From Adineta steineri (lineage: Eukaryota; Rotifera; Eurotatoria; Adinetida; Adinetidae), in NCBI GenBank assembly GCA_905250115.1, contig CAJNOI010000070.1, positions 293,856-357,855 on the forward strand: a stretch of 64,000 nt of DNA, read 5' to 3'. Positions 33,488-45,135 of the stretch are shown here, piece by piece; the first letter of the stretch is position 1, and every line of letters starts with the position of its first letter. Under the pieces are notes generated by a model, which made no database searches, was not told the origin of the DNA, and saw only the letters and a program-made list of their open reading frames with translations. The translations under genes and the position numbers were made by a program.

Positions 33488-35309
33488 TCGTATCTATTTA
33501 TGTGAGAATGTTGATTTAGTGAATTATTGTTGTAATGATTCAATATAAATGTTTTATTTCGTTCCAGAGTAACAAAATTCCTTTCAGTTTTGACAATCTT
33601 GTATTTTTTAATCGCAACACTAAACAAAAAGAAACATTAGATAAATATATTATATCATTGTAATATATAAAACATCTTCAACTATAAAAATAGACAGTAA
33701 AATTCATTGTTAATTTACACTGTAAGTACATAAATAAAAAAACAAATTCTATAATGACTCAATATTTCTATACTTTGCAAAAAAGATTTATTGGTAATAT
33801 TTATAGAGTTTACGTAGTATCTATGAGTGCTTATACGAATCTATAAAATATAACGAAACATTTATCATAATCTATATAAATTAATGTTTTCGCTTTTATC
33901 TTTACTTACATTTTGGTAGATCTTGCTTAAAGATATTGATGAAAAATACAAAAAGTCAAAGTTATTTTATAAGTCACTAATTCAAAACTATTTTATACTT
34001 CATTTATGTCGATGAGTATTACATTAAACTAACTATATGTATCTATGCGATTCTAGAACTTGCATTTAAAATGAATGACTTTAACTCTGATAAAAAAACA
34101 GATTATTTTTGTAAAAATCAAACTTGTTTTTTAGTTACTGTTGTACATTATCGACATCGCAGGTGTTTTATTAAAAGAACGTATATTCCTGTTACACTAG
34201 CGAATGACAGGAAAGAAAAAAAAAGCATTAGATCTTCTCTTTTCGAAGTCTGAATAATATTTTAAATACAGTGACAGAATGAAACATATTATTTAATTTT
34301 GTCGATTTGTAGAAATAAATATGATTTATGACAATACGAAAAAATCACTTTTCTAAAGAAATAATCACGGAACACAAAAACGATGCGTTGAAACGCAATC
34401 AGAAAAAAAATTTGACAGTGTCTCAACGTGTTTCATAAGAATTTGATTAAACATGTTCAAACGCGGTGTAGTAAGAGACGCGTCGATACGTGGTTATAAA
34501 AAAATATGGAAACGCGTCTGGACGCAGTTTTTCTATGCAACATTTTAAAACGCAGTCAGAAAAAAATGATGTGCGTCTCAACAAGCTCCTGAAAAAAATT
34601 TAATGTGTTGGAACGGAATCATATATGCGAGCGTGTTTGTGCGCGTTTCTTTCTTGTGCGTCAGACGCAATTTTATCCCAGAAATTGCTTTTCTAAAAGG
34701 GTTGATCGCGTGATCGGAATTATAAGTTTATATATATTTTATTCGGCTAGACTTTACTAAACTTTTTATTAAAGAATGTTTAGATGACGTTAAAATATAC
34801 TAAAACTCATTTAAACATACGATAAATAATTTATATTTCTCTAAAGTTTGTATGAATAATAATGATGCAATATTGTAATAGTTTTCATCTATCCAATGTT
34901 CATTTAACAAACTGCTTAATACTACTATTTAAATCACACGATTAATAACTTTTCATCATATATGTCTACTAAATAGATTGTATGAATAATCATGTATTCA
35001 TCAAATTCTTCGATGAACTTATCTATCATATTACTAGTACAACAGAAAAAGATATTATTATATTAATGAATAATAAAATTATTTTTGAAAAATAAGTGAA
35101 AAATCATTTTATAAATTAAATATTCTAACTTTTAAAAGAGTATATCTTCTTGAAAATAAGGTACTCAATCGATGAGCTTTGCATACAAATGTATTTTATT
35201 TTGAATGAGAAAAGATTTCGAGCTGATATAACTCAGTAGTGTATATAAACGGCTTCTGAACACTAGTTCCTCTATTTAAAGCTGACTGTCATCGTTTCAG
35301 GCAAAATTC

Positions 35310-35386
35310 ACTCCATTTGCCGAAGTAGGCTAAGACCATCGAAAGGTATTGATAGTAGTGACTCAGTTCGAGTCTGAGATGGATTA
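35310..35386 (+). tRNA. tRNA-like sequence, possibly degenerate tRNA-Ser(CGA)
   Basis: A perfect T arm (CTCAG, loop TTCGAGT, CTGAG; 35362-35378) matches a pol III B box. The acceptor stem ACTCCAT/ATGGATT pairs in six of seven positions. A short D stem GCC/GGC and an anticodon loop ATCGAAA with T33 and CGA can be drawn. The anticodon stem has a mismatch and the A-box region (TTGCCGAAGTAGGCTAAGA) departs from consensus. It may be a pseudogene or a tRNA-derived repeat. Confidence 0.35.
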
Positions 35387-35814
35387 TCATATTTTTTTCG
35401 GAATGTTTAGATTTTACATGAAACGCGTTTGAACTCAATTCAAACTACGAACGCACTCATACGCGTTTCTAAAATAAATCGCGTGTAAACGCTTCGTTTG
35501 TTTCATAGGAAAAGCGTGCTCTATTAGCGTTTCGCGCGCAAATTAAACGCGTTTCAGACGTATTTCGAGGCAAAATTTTTTTACAAGGGTGTACGTTATA
35601 ATATAAAACAAGTTATAAAAACACATTCAACGACTAGTGGAGTGCGTCTGTCAAGAACTCCAGGGAATATGAACATTAAATATGAACTAGTTAGTATTTG
35701 TTTTTTAACGAAAATAGGCTTTCAATGAATTTTATAGAATTTTTTTATTATTTATCTCAATTTAAATTTTATCATTATGCATATATTATTAGTAGATATT
35801 AAGTAACAAAAAAA

Positions 35815-35881
35815 TGGGTAGGTGTGAGTGTCGATGCTAGGTGAATACAATATCCACACCCATCCCACACCCACACCCTTC
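35815..35881. repeat. Telomere-like hairpin, locus 9
   Basis: GGGTAGGTGTGAGTG on the left; CCACACCCATCCCACACCC on the right. A clear C-rich arm with TGTGGG-type complement units. Confidence 0.65.
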
Positions 35882-35975
35882 TTCCGTGCATGGTTTATTT
35901 ATTTCAACGTTAAAATCTTTTTCATAAATATCTTCTAGAAAATATTAACAATTACAATTAAAAAAAAAGAAAACC

Positions 35976-37558
35976 TTATTTCCATTTTAAGTAAATATTA
36001 TAAAGTTGCCGATGAATTGTATAATCTAATAAAAAATTTTCATCATCAATCATTTGTTCTAATTGTTTTATCATTTGATTATCTGCTATTGTTATATAAA
36101 TACATAATGTATGTAAATATTCATAATGATACTGATTCATTTTATTTAAAATGTCACTTAAAAATGATTGAATATTCATATTTTCAACACCTTCAATATT
36201 AAGATATTCCATATGACGACAAAATGAAATAAGAAATAAAATATCTTCCATTGTACATGTCTTCTCCAAACAAACATATTTTATATTACTAGCATGTTTT
36301 AATGCAGATATTTTAAGACTTTCTTGACATGCCAATCGAAGTATTGATGATTCATAAAATGATAAATCATTGATTTTTAATGAAATAAGATCAGGTAATA
36401 AATGAATTATTTGCATTAGCCTTGCAATAGAAATGTTTTGTTCAATATCTAAATGATAAATTTGAGTGAAATTTAAAATACGTTTTATTTGATTTAATAA
36501 AACATCAGGAAGTTGATTAGAATAAATATATTTTATTGTCAATTGAGCTAATTTTGAATGTTCAATAGAATATTGATACCATCTCTTTCTAAAAACGAAA
36601 AAATTATCACCATATCCCGATTCACGATAACATAAAGGAAATTTTTTTAATTACGAAAAATTTTCTAACAGTAATTTCTGCCAGCGATCAGCATGAAGAA
36701 AACGAATATCTTGTTTTGAAAGAAACACATGAAGAATTTGTAGTTTTGAATTGATTTGTTCAACAAATAATTGAAATCCATCGAAGTTTAAATTATTTGA
36801 ATATATCGATAAATGAGTGAGTTCATTCAAATGCATTGGTAAACTTTCTTCGATATATGAATCGTAGTTGCTTGAACGTGAAAGATTGAGATGACGAAGT
36901 GAAGGTGTGTAGGATATTAATGTAGAAAGTTCATCAGATGTATACGAATGAGCAATATGAAGACATGTAATAGAACTGAATTGTTGATTATTTGACATTG
37001 GAATTGATATGGAATATTCATCTGCAAATAAATCAAGTTTGTTCGATTTTAGTTTTGGTAATGAAAATATTAATTGATAAATTTCATTTAAATCTCTAAA
37101 TGAATCTGTTGATTTGATATTTAATAAATAAAGATAAGATAAATCACGTAAATGAATAATGAATTGGTAAGAATTCATTTACAGAACTTTTTGGTAATTG
37201 AAAAGGAATTGAATAAATTTGATGTTTGAATTCTTTTGAATAATTCCAAAATAATTCTTTTGTTGTTAAATAATCAATAATTATTTTATATCTGTTTGTC
37301 GAACATGTAATTAATTGTTGAAAACGAGAATTAAGATTTGAAAATGCTACACAAATATCCAAACCCTCAAGATAATCATATATTTCATAGAAGAGATCAT
37401 TCGATAAATTTTCAATAGAATTTACTAATTGATCTTGATTAAAATACAAAAACAAGACAATTTTAGATATTATTAATCAAATAATATTTACTTCGTATTT
37501 TTTTTGAATTTTTTTCAGACGATTCGGGTGAAGTTAGCTTTCGTTTCGTATTATCCAT
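35976..37558 (-). pseudogene. F-box/LRR-type family gene, broken
   Basis: Exon 1 (37558-37492) encodes MDNTKRKLTSPESSEKNSKK. A 67-bp GT-AG intron leads in phase to an F-box at 37424 (IENLSNDLFYEIYDYLEGLDI). The frame then fails near 37150-37180: the F-box frame ends after KSSVNEFLPIHYSFT, while a shifted frame continues from NSYQFIIHLRDLSYLYLLN to 36651 with irregular leucine repeats. A third frame (about 36590-35976) begins RKRWYQYSIEHSKLAQLTIKY and ends ...YNIYLKWK. The order matches a known bdelloid-expanded F-box family. At least two frame breaks and a loss around 36600-36650 make it a likely pseudogene. A sequencing error is less likely because both breaks would be needed. Confidence 0.7.
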
Positions 37559-37705
37559 GTTGTTTATTTACAAGAAAAGGAAAGAATTCGAATATATTTA
37601 GACTACTTTTTTTTTCTTTCCTCTTCTTTAAATTCGTCCGGCATGTTATTTCGAAATTAATCGAGTTTATTCATTATAAATAGATGAAGAAAATTGTTTA
37701 GAATA

Positions 37706-38065
37706 CTACATAAAACATTTACAACTATCACTTAAATATAGATGGAACATTGTGTGATTTACTCGAAGCATCTCAGTGAGATATTGAACACCTTCGTCCA
37801 ATATACGATTACCATCAAGCATTAATGCACAGAAAGACGTTCGACTAACGAACGCTTGAGACAAGATCCAATTTTCATCTCCTTGCTCTGATAGTCCTAT
37901 AACTTTAAGAATAATTTCATCATCATTCTGAGGATATAAATGTTCTCGAATAGTTTTTCTCGAATGTGTAAAGAACAAATGAAAAATTTGAATCATTAAA
38001 ATTGAATATATTTTTGAAGAAACTCTATTGTTCTTGATTATTAAATATTGAAATAAGTAAAACAA
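37706..38065 (-). pseudogene. LRR gene fragment
   Basis: A 119-codon frame whose middle reads FCALMLDGNRILDEGVQYLTEMLR. This is one ribonuclease-inhibitor-type leucine-rich repeat followed by a GTAAAT donor in phase 0, as in the LRR gene at 45136. No further repeats follow before the F-box relic. It appears to be a stranded 5' exon between the F-box gene and the inverted-repeat arm. Confidence 0.5.
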
Positions 38066-38164
38066 AATTTCATCAGACAGAACTATTAAATCATCAGTTA
38101 CTTTTTCTTTTTTTTCTTATCTAGCATATATACGACGCTTCATATTCAAAACTTGTTTCTTTTG

Positions 38165-39740
38165 TTGATATACATTTGTTTATGTATTTAGTTGCATGAT
38201 AAGACTTTATATACTCATGCAAATTTTCTCACATCGTCATTTGCCTATTTACGTGTTTTTGTCACCTACATCATGCTTCTCATCTATTTAATTCAGCTCG
38301 CCATTTTTTACCAATTATCAACAGCTTTCCCAAGAAATTTTGGTAAATTTTAAACTATTCTAATGTTTATTCTTCAAATATAACTTTCAGGTAATCATGA
38401 TATATCTGCAAAAGAAAGTACTGATGGTACTGCACGCTTTTTTATTATTGGTGACTGGGGTGGTTTACCAATTGCACCATATAAAACACCATCAGAAATT
38501 GCTGTAGCACATGCTATGGGTAAACTAGGCAAAATATTCAACACAAGTTTTCAATTAGCATTAGGTGACAACTTCTATTTTCACGGTGTACAATCAGTTA
38601 CTGATCCAAGATTTAAAGTTTGATATTTTTTTCTTTTTGTTATTAAATATTATTTATTTTATATTTGTAATTTAGCATACATTTGAGGATGTGTTTACAG
38701 CTGAATCATTACAAACACCTTGGTATCTTGTAGCTGGTAATCATGATCATATTGGTAATGTCTCGGCACAAATTGAATATAGTAAAATTTCACATCGATG
38801 GTAAATAATTATTCATTATTTCATTATGATGTATATACTATATATTTTTATTTTAACAGGACATTTCCAGACTATTTCTATGCATTTAGTTTAATGCAAA
38901 GTGATAAACAGAAGAAATTAGTTGACTTTGTCATGATCGATACTGTTTTACTTTGTGGTGGTGGAAATCTATCTGATTGGGAAGATACTCCATTAGATGG
39001 TCCTAAAAATAGTCGTGTAGCTGAAGCTTATTGGCAATGGATTGAAGGAGAACTCCGGCAATCGACGTATGTATACAATTAGAAATATAATTTCTAGTTA
39101 ATATATATGTTAACTTCATATTATTAGAGCTCCATATTTGCTTGTGGGTGGTCATTTTCCAGTGTATTCGGTTGCTGAACATGGTCCAACTAAGTGTCTT
39201 GTTGATCGTCTTCGTCCATTACTCCATCAATATCATGTAACAGCATATGTTTGTGGTCATGATCATAATCTTCAAGTAATATTCTTATTCGTTCTGAATA
39301 TAACATTATTTTTGTTTTAATTAATAGCATCTAGCTGAAGATTTAGATGGATCAAAAATGAACTATTTTGTTGTTGGTGCTGGAAATATCGTAGAAAACA
39401 GTCATAAACATGCGAGTAATGTACCTGCTGATTCACTCAAATATTTCTGGGGTGGTGAAATACTTCTTGGTGGTTTTGGTTTAATGGAAGTCAATAGCAC
39501 ACAAATGACTTTTTCATTTATTGAACACACAGAAAAAACATTGTATCAAACAGTATTGAAGCCTCGAATGTAATTCATGTTTGTTTTTAACTTTTTGATT
39601 ACAATTTGATTGAAAATAAAAATAAATAATTAAGATCATTTTTCTAGAAATAATCTGTGTAATATACACGAATGCTACATTTAGTCTATTTTGATTGTAT
39701 AAATTAGCTGATGTTATGCAATTCAAGAGATAATTTGACA
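38165..39740 (+). repeat. Inverted duplication, right arm
   Basis: Mirror copy of 29212-30790. Homology starts near 38165 upstream of the promoter and ends near 39740, within sequence shared as TAAATTAGCTGATGTTATGC. Confidence 0.9.
38273..39573 (+). CDS. Purple acid phosphatase-like metallophosphoesterase, copy B
   Basis: Six exons: 38273-38342, 38391-38617, 38676-38800, 38860-39066, 39128-39275 and 39328-39573. The exon structure is identical to copy A on the opposite strand. Signal peptide [19 protein letters not shown]; metal motifs [23 protein letters not shown] and GHDHN are intact, so both copies should be active. Substitutions against copy A include [12 protein letters not shown] for [12 protein letters not shown] and WGGEILLGG for WGGDIILGG. 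The 5' flank is also conserved, so expression signals may be shared. Confidence 0.92.
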
Positions 39741-40345
39741 GTATCGTGTACAAGTGAAGTTTCAGCGATATTTCGTAATAGAAACGGATAAACATCAATG
39801 AGTCTTTGAAGACGTCAAAAACAATTTCATCATTCTTGCCATATATTATATGTATATGATATTCGATTAACCTTTTTTAACTCGTCATTTTAAACATGTA
39901 ATATTCAACAGACAAAAGTATTTTTTATCACGAAGTAATGATCTTTACCTTAACGTCTATAGTATCATGTATTCATCATCAAAACCAACTATTTCATGAA
40001 CTCCATCATCTATATGCAAAGTAGATCGATAATCAGTTTAACTTTAATTTATTCTACTATAACATGTGTATTTATGATCATTCTGAATTGATTTGACATC
40101 TGTAGTTTATGAGTAGTATAAGTAATTTTTTTTTATCAAGAACAAAATAATAAAATCTTTATCTTCATTAAATACATTTACATGTGTGAGATTTTATTAA
40201 ATTTACACCATTTATTTACAATAACAATTATAATACAATGAAAAAAAAAATAAAAATCCCTTTTAAAATTACAAGATAAATATGCATCGTAGTCATCATA
40301 AAATGGTAATTAGAGAACCCTTATTCTTAAATATGTTATAAATAA
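39741..40345. other. Intergenic, no feature recognised
   Basis: AT-rich, about 600 bp, between the phosphatase copy B 3' flank and the end of the next minus-strand gene. Confidence 0.5.
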
Positions 40346-40837
40346 TTAATAATCACAGTCTTTCCAAGTTACTGTCGAACATTGCTGACGCATATTTCGA
40401 GTACGTTCAATAAGATTCGATAATTTAGGATTAGAGTAAGAGCAATCAGTTTTCATTGAATGATCATTACTTCTTAGTGGTGATGTCGATTGTTGTCGAC
40501 CATTATGAACTTTATTTTTCCCTGCTTTATCACGAGGATTACGATATTGACTACCAGGTTTCGATTCAATATACGATACGAGTGAATTCTCTCTACCATT
40601 CGGTTTACTCATAGATTTGCATTTCTTTGGTTCGATAGACGAAACTATCCGTTGACGTTGTTGTTGTTGTTGTTGTTGATCATTTGGTTGAATATTTTTA
40701 AGTAAAGCAGCAGCATAACTAGGTTTATTTTCGATCGGGACATTTTCTTCAGATTCTGTACCAATCGAAATAACTTCAAGTTCATCGATTAATTCATTCT
40801 GCTTTTCCACATATACCCAATCTGCCTCATTGTCCAT
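40346..40837 (-). CDS. Small disordered protein with LIR-like motif (TP53INP-like?)
   Basis: A 163-residue single-exon protein, rich in Q, S, N and K, without signal peptide or membrane segment. Near the start NEADWVYVEKQNE fits an Atg8-binding LIR motif (acidic, W-x-x-V). Then comes PSYAAALLKN, a polyglutamine stretch (Q7), a basic middle, and the C-terminus LSNLIERTRNMRQQCSTVTW. TP53INP/DOR-family autophagy regulators have the same order: an N-terminal LIR of EWILV type, a YVAALAA motif and a basic C-terminal block. I offer that only as a hypothesis. If correct, it would link autophagosome components and nuclear coactivation. Confidence 0.5.
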   Translation of the reverse strand: MDNEADWVYVEKQNELIDELEVISIGTESEENVPIENKPSYAAALLKNIQPNDQQQQQQQRQRIVSSIEPKKCKSMSKPNGRENSLVSYIESKPGSQYRNPRDKAGKNKVHNGRQQSTSPLRSNDHSMKTDCSYSNPKLSNLIERTRNMRQQCSTVTWKDCDY

Positions 40838-41692
40838 AATTGAATACTAAATTATCTTAGAAGTAAGAACAAACGAAACATGGTATAAAAGTTAAATATG
40901 TTTAAATTAATACCTTATAGATATATTATTCGGTTTGAAAAATCGAATTGTATCTAATATACAATAAAATGTTTATTTAAACGAAAAATTTCTTTGTGAT
41001 ATATCGAAAACAATGTTAAATCGTCGACATATTTAAAGTATAATCATATATCACATGATGAAAAAAGAAAAAATCTATCACGTGTTGAAAACAAGCCAAT
41101 GATCATAAATCAGTATAAAAGAACAGAACAAAACAAAATAAGAAATAGACGACAGTCGCGAATAATCAAAAGTATGTACTGCCATTCATAGCTACCATCT
41201 GTTTGCCACTTTCTCCTCTTTCATTCTTGAAATAGATGTGCGTAGGATCTACATACGAAAACCTATGATAAATAAAATATTTACTCACATTTTATTATCT
41301 ATCAAACCATTTCGAAGGTGTGTGTGGGTGTGTTTTATATAATAATGTATCATTGTTTTTTGCTTGACACTTATTTCTTTGAATCAATAGAATCGTAAAT
41401 TCGAGTTTCGAAAAATTACTTTTAGATCTTCTTGTCCGTACAATAATCTTGAACGAACCGGATAGAAATTAATGTATAAAGAATTATTTGAAAATGTTAT
41501 TAAGTATGAATTTTAACTAGTCTCTATTTTTTTCTTTTAAAACTAATGAAATATATTTTTTATTATTAAAATGTACTAAATAAAAATATTATATTAAGTT
41601 AGTATAACTACATATGAAGTAAATTTGTTAAGAATATATTTCTTCAATTGACAAAAAAATGATGATTTAAAAATTAGTTTGTTCGAATGTAT
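40838..41692. other. Intergenic; telomere-like tract at 41316-41333
   Basis: AT-rich. The only notable item is the G/T tract GGTGTGTGTGGGTGTG (locus 10). Confidence 0.5.
41316..41333. repeat. Telomere-like G/T tract, locus 10
   Basis: GGTGTGTGTGGGTGTG on one strand only, with no opposing arm. Confidence 0.4.
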
Positions 41693-42025
41693 TTATACTT
41701 GTATTACGTCAACGGTTACATTATCGACGGCTTGCGTTCGAGTATCATTGATAAAAATAAGGCGATAATTTTTATCTGTAATTCTTGCTTCTACCAATAC
41801 ACCATTACCATTTCCACGAGCACGTGATTTATCGTAAGAAAATTCAAATGGAATTGGAAATGATTGACCTTGTTGTATTGTTATATTTTGATTTCCTAAT
41901 TGTATGCTTGGTGCATCAGCGAGCGATGCATCGACAATTGACACTTTTAATACTTCATTTCCTTCAAATACATGTTTTGAAGCTGCCGATGATGAAACTT
42001 TACCAGATATGGTTTGTGAAGTCAT
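41693..42025 (-). CDS. YscW/YbaY-type domain protein
   Basis: A 110-residue intronless protein. ISGKVSSS, FEGNEVLKVSIVDASLADAPSI, ITIQQGQSFPIPFEFSYDKS and LVEARITDKNYRLIFINDT follow the YscW/YbaY beta-sandwich domain, in bacteria a type III secretion chaperone or lipoprotein. The bacterial lipobox and signal peptide are absent, so the rotifer protein would be cytosolic. The small size, lack of introns and bacterial family suggest horizontal acquisition. Its function in an animal is unknown. Confidence 0.8.
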   Translation of the reverse strand: MTSQTISGKVSSSAASKHVFEGNEVLKVSIVDASLADAPSIQLGNQNITIQQGQSFPIPFEFSYDKSRARGNGNGVLVEARITDKNYRLIFINDTRTQAVDNVTVDVIQV

Positions 42026-42743
42026 TGAGTAGTATTATATTGACTTTTGGCTTAGTTACTCACACCAAAAAAAATAAAAAAGAATAAGTACGATAAGTGT
42101 CTCTTTTAAGTCGATTTGATATGAAAGGAGAAAAAAAAGAAAATTAATCAACCATGACAAACCATTTTTCTCATATATATTGTATATTTTTAATAAATCG
42201 GTTTGAGATGAAAAGATAAAAGCTAACATATAAATATGAATGGAGTCTTCATTCTATTTTCTTCACTTTTATATTTATGATTTAATAAAAATAAATTTCA
42301 ATATATCCATTATTATTTCATATCTATTATAAATACAAAGAACATAATAAAGTTATCTTTTAGTATTATCTTTTCCTGAAGGAAAAGATTAACATATTCG
42401 TCTTAATTTATCAACATTTGTTTGAAAAATTGATATTATACGTAGTGGGATTATTATAATATAATTGAAAAATTCATCATAGGACTGTAATCTGCACTAT
42501 TTCAAATTCGATATTGTTTGAATTAATGTTTTTATAATGATATTATATACGAACAAAATTGTGTCAAAAACTAGACCACATAGATATAATGTCATTTTTA
42601 TAATTTAATTGAAAATATAAAATTGAATGTATCTAGTTTTTTTTATGCATTCGAACAGCCGACTTCATCTTTAAAACCATTTTGATAGCAAAAGAAAAAG
42701 TATTTTATAAAAATCAAACTATCACGTATATCATCATGTTATG
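42026..42743. other. Intergenic, no feature recognised
   Basis: About 700 bp of AT-rich sequence. Nothing supported. Confidence 0.5.
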
Positions 42744-43367
42744 TCAATTATTAGATGATGGGTACACTAATGAAATAATTGGCGAAGGACCTTGACCTTT
42801 TAAATCATCAATGACATGAATTTTCATTTGATTATAATCTGGTATAGTAGTTCCATATGGTTGAATTTGAGTATGTCCACTAGATTCTGACCGTCCTAGA
42901 ACATAGTACGGTTGTCCAGGAATCATTTCACTTCTCTCTAAATAATAACGATAAATCACTATTCCATCCGTGTTATAAACTGACCAACGATATAATTTCA
43001 TGATGAAATCATCATTTGGATAAAAAGGAACAGGTTGAAAAAATTCGGCCGCTTCAACTCGATATATATCAACATTGAAAATATCTCTACCAAAACTATT
43101 CATACTGTTTGGCCATAGATTACCTAACGAATATCTTAATTCTTTTAGTTTTGATACAATACGTTCAGCATTAAGTCGATCCTCTTTTGATTTCTCGTTA
43201 TCATCCGTAGCGATTGATAGTTCAATTAAGGCTTGTACGCAGCTAGAGAATAATTGCCCAATATCTTCCAATAATTCATTAGTCGTTGTTTGAAATTTTT
43301 GTTTCCAATCACGAGTAGCATCGTCAATAGTACGCAAAATGAGTTCGACATCAATGGAAGCTGGCAT
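42744..43367 (-). CDS. Uncharacterised 207-residue protein
   Basis: An intronless open frame with normal-looking composition. The N-terminal half is helical (DVELILRTIDDATRDWKQKF to LKELRYSLGNLW). The C-terminal half looks beta-rich: FIMKLYRWSVYN, VIYRYYLERSEMIPGQPYYV, GRSESSGHTQIQPYG. It has no signal peptide or membrane segment. I do not recognise the family. The second half resembles small beta-barrel or DUF-type domains of cytosolic proteins, but this is not a firm assignment. The long clean frame supports a real gene. Confidence 0.7.
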   Translation of the reverse strand: MPASIDVELILRTIDDATRDWKQKFQTTTNELLEDIGQLFSSCVQALIELSIATDDNEKSKEDRLNAERIVSKLKELRYSLGNLWPNSMNSFGRDIFNVDIYRVEAAEFFQPVPFYPNDDFIMKLYRWSVYNTDGIVIYRYYLERSEMIPGQPYYVLGRSESSGHTQIQPYGTTIPDYNQMKIHVIDDLKGQGPSPIISLVYPSSNN

Positions 43368-45135
43368 ATTATAAATATATAAAACCTAAATCTTGTTGTT
43401 TTTGTATTAACAAAATTTACACTGACTCATTGTGTGACTCTTCTCATATCATAGTTAAAAATATTTATTTACTAAGAATTGCTTTGTTCTATTGGTTGTT
43501 ATATTTTTCTATATGTAATTTCACAATCAGTGAATCATATTCATACATAATAAAGGCAAATACACGTCATGAACGTACTTTTCTTTTCTTATACTTATTA
43601 AAGAATTTGAATAATGTTTATGATCAATATTATTTTCATTATGTTTTAATATATCTCAGTGGAATAAATATCTGCTATCTAATTTAGTCTATACAAATGC
43701 ACCTACGCCATCTTTTACTATTCTATTGGCTATTTGACTTTGAAGAATAATGTTGGAAAAAACGAAAATTAGCACAGACGAAATAGTATGAAAAAATCTA
43801 TACGGTGGGTGTTGGTGTTATCACCATATCACACCCTACAAATAATTCACTTGATTACTTATAAACTCTTCAAGTCAATATTAAAGACGAAGAATCTAAT
43901 AAAATAAACTAAACTTATACTGCAGTAGATGAGCTAATGCGGATAATCAACTTTCGATTAGAACAACCTTTACAATTCAATATTATCGCAATTATTAAAA
44001 TTGACTTTATATTTCTACGCATTGTTTCTTTACAAATTTTGGTTCACTTCCAGTGCAAAACTTGATCGCAACAGTATTGGCAACTAGCTTCAAAGTACAT
44101 ATTCAATAAAAATTATTGTTGTAAATTTGATTCAACATCGTGAATTTAAGCATCGTTTGTTGACGATTATACTACTGCATCTATACGGCATAACTCCAAT
44201 TGAACACATGTAATATTATGGGAAGCCTATTTAATGAATTATGCATTCTTTAAGTCAATATCAAGAACAAAAAATACTAAAGCAAATATTTGATTAGTTC
44301 TAAAAAATCTAATCGAATAGATATTTTATTAATAACAAAAGAATCCATTAGAAACAATATTCTACTGTCTACCCACATTGCACAAGTCGTTTAGTTGTTA
44401 ATTAACGGTCTTCTTTACGTTTACATCTTGGTGGCTCAAATTAACTAAAGTACTTAACAATGAACAAAAATAAACATATACCACCAATTATTACATCTTG
44501 TACTGCGGCATATATTACATTTGTTCATACCTTTGACAACACTAAACAAATAGTATAACAATGACCCGTATTTATCTAGATTTAATCAACCATTTAATGC
44601 TAATATTAACACTGTATTACGATAATAAACACCTTGATCTAAAAATCTTCCACAATAATATCCAAAATGACATCAAACTTTTACCCAAAATGCTCTTACT
44701 ATCGAACACATTATTGAATACTGTCGAATATAGAATAAGCGGGACAACTGACTTTGACTAGAAAAATATTAGAGATAGGGATTTATTTGTGCTACTAAAA
44801 TCTATTTATTGTTCCGATTTGTCTTTGGAACCTTCATTTACTCACATCCATTTTCATTTTATTTTAAGCTTTCCTCCTTCGTTGTACTTTAAGCTTTTCC
44901 TTTATATACACAGACCCAATGCGGATTGAGATTCCATGCAATAAAACAGAATGCGCCCGCAAACTGAATTCTGCATTTAATTAATTATTTTAGAAGCACA
45001 ACTTACAATAAAAATCAATATTGTGCATACAACTCGATTACTGAAAAACAAAAGTACACACTACTAGATCGAACTTGTTCATTTGCTACACGCTAGACTA
45101 ATATGTTCGTGATTGATTGATACCACTACACACGC
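43368..45135. other. Intergenic; telomere-like hairpin at 43804-43840
   Basis: About 1.8 kb of AT-rich sequence with short, non-conserved ORFs. One hairpin (locus 11). Confidence 0.5.
43804..43840. repeat. Telomere-like hairpin, locus 11
   Basis: GGTGGGTGTTGGTGTTA and ATCACACCCTAC form a compact stem-loop. Confidence 0.55.

Larger units (their letters stand above)
33488..35975. other. Intergenic with CGCGTTT-rich tracts, tRNA-like sequence and hairpin
   Basis: No protein gene seen. Two tracts (about 34373-34690 and 35415-35595) are enriched in ACGC/GCGT-type words such as AAACGCGTTT and GCGTCTCAAC, unlike the AT-rich surroundings. They look like decayed copies of one repeat. A tRNA-like sequence lies at 35310-35386 and a telomere-like hairpin at 35815-35881. 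Confidence 0.5.
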
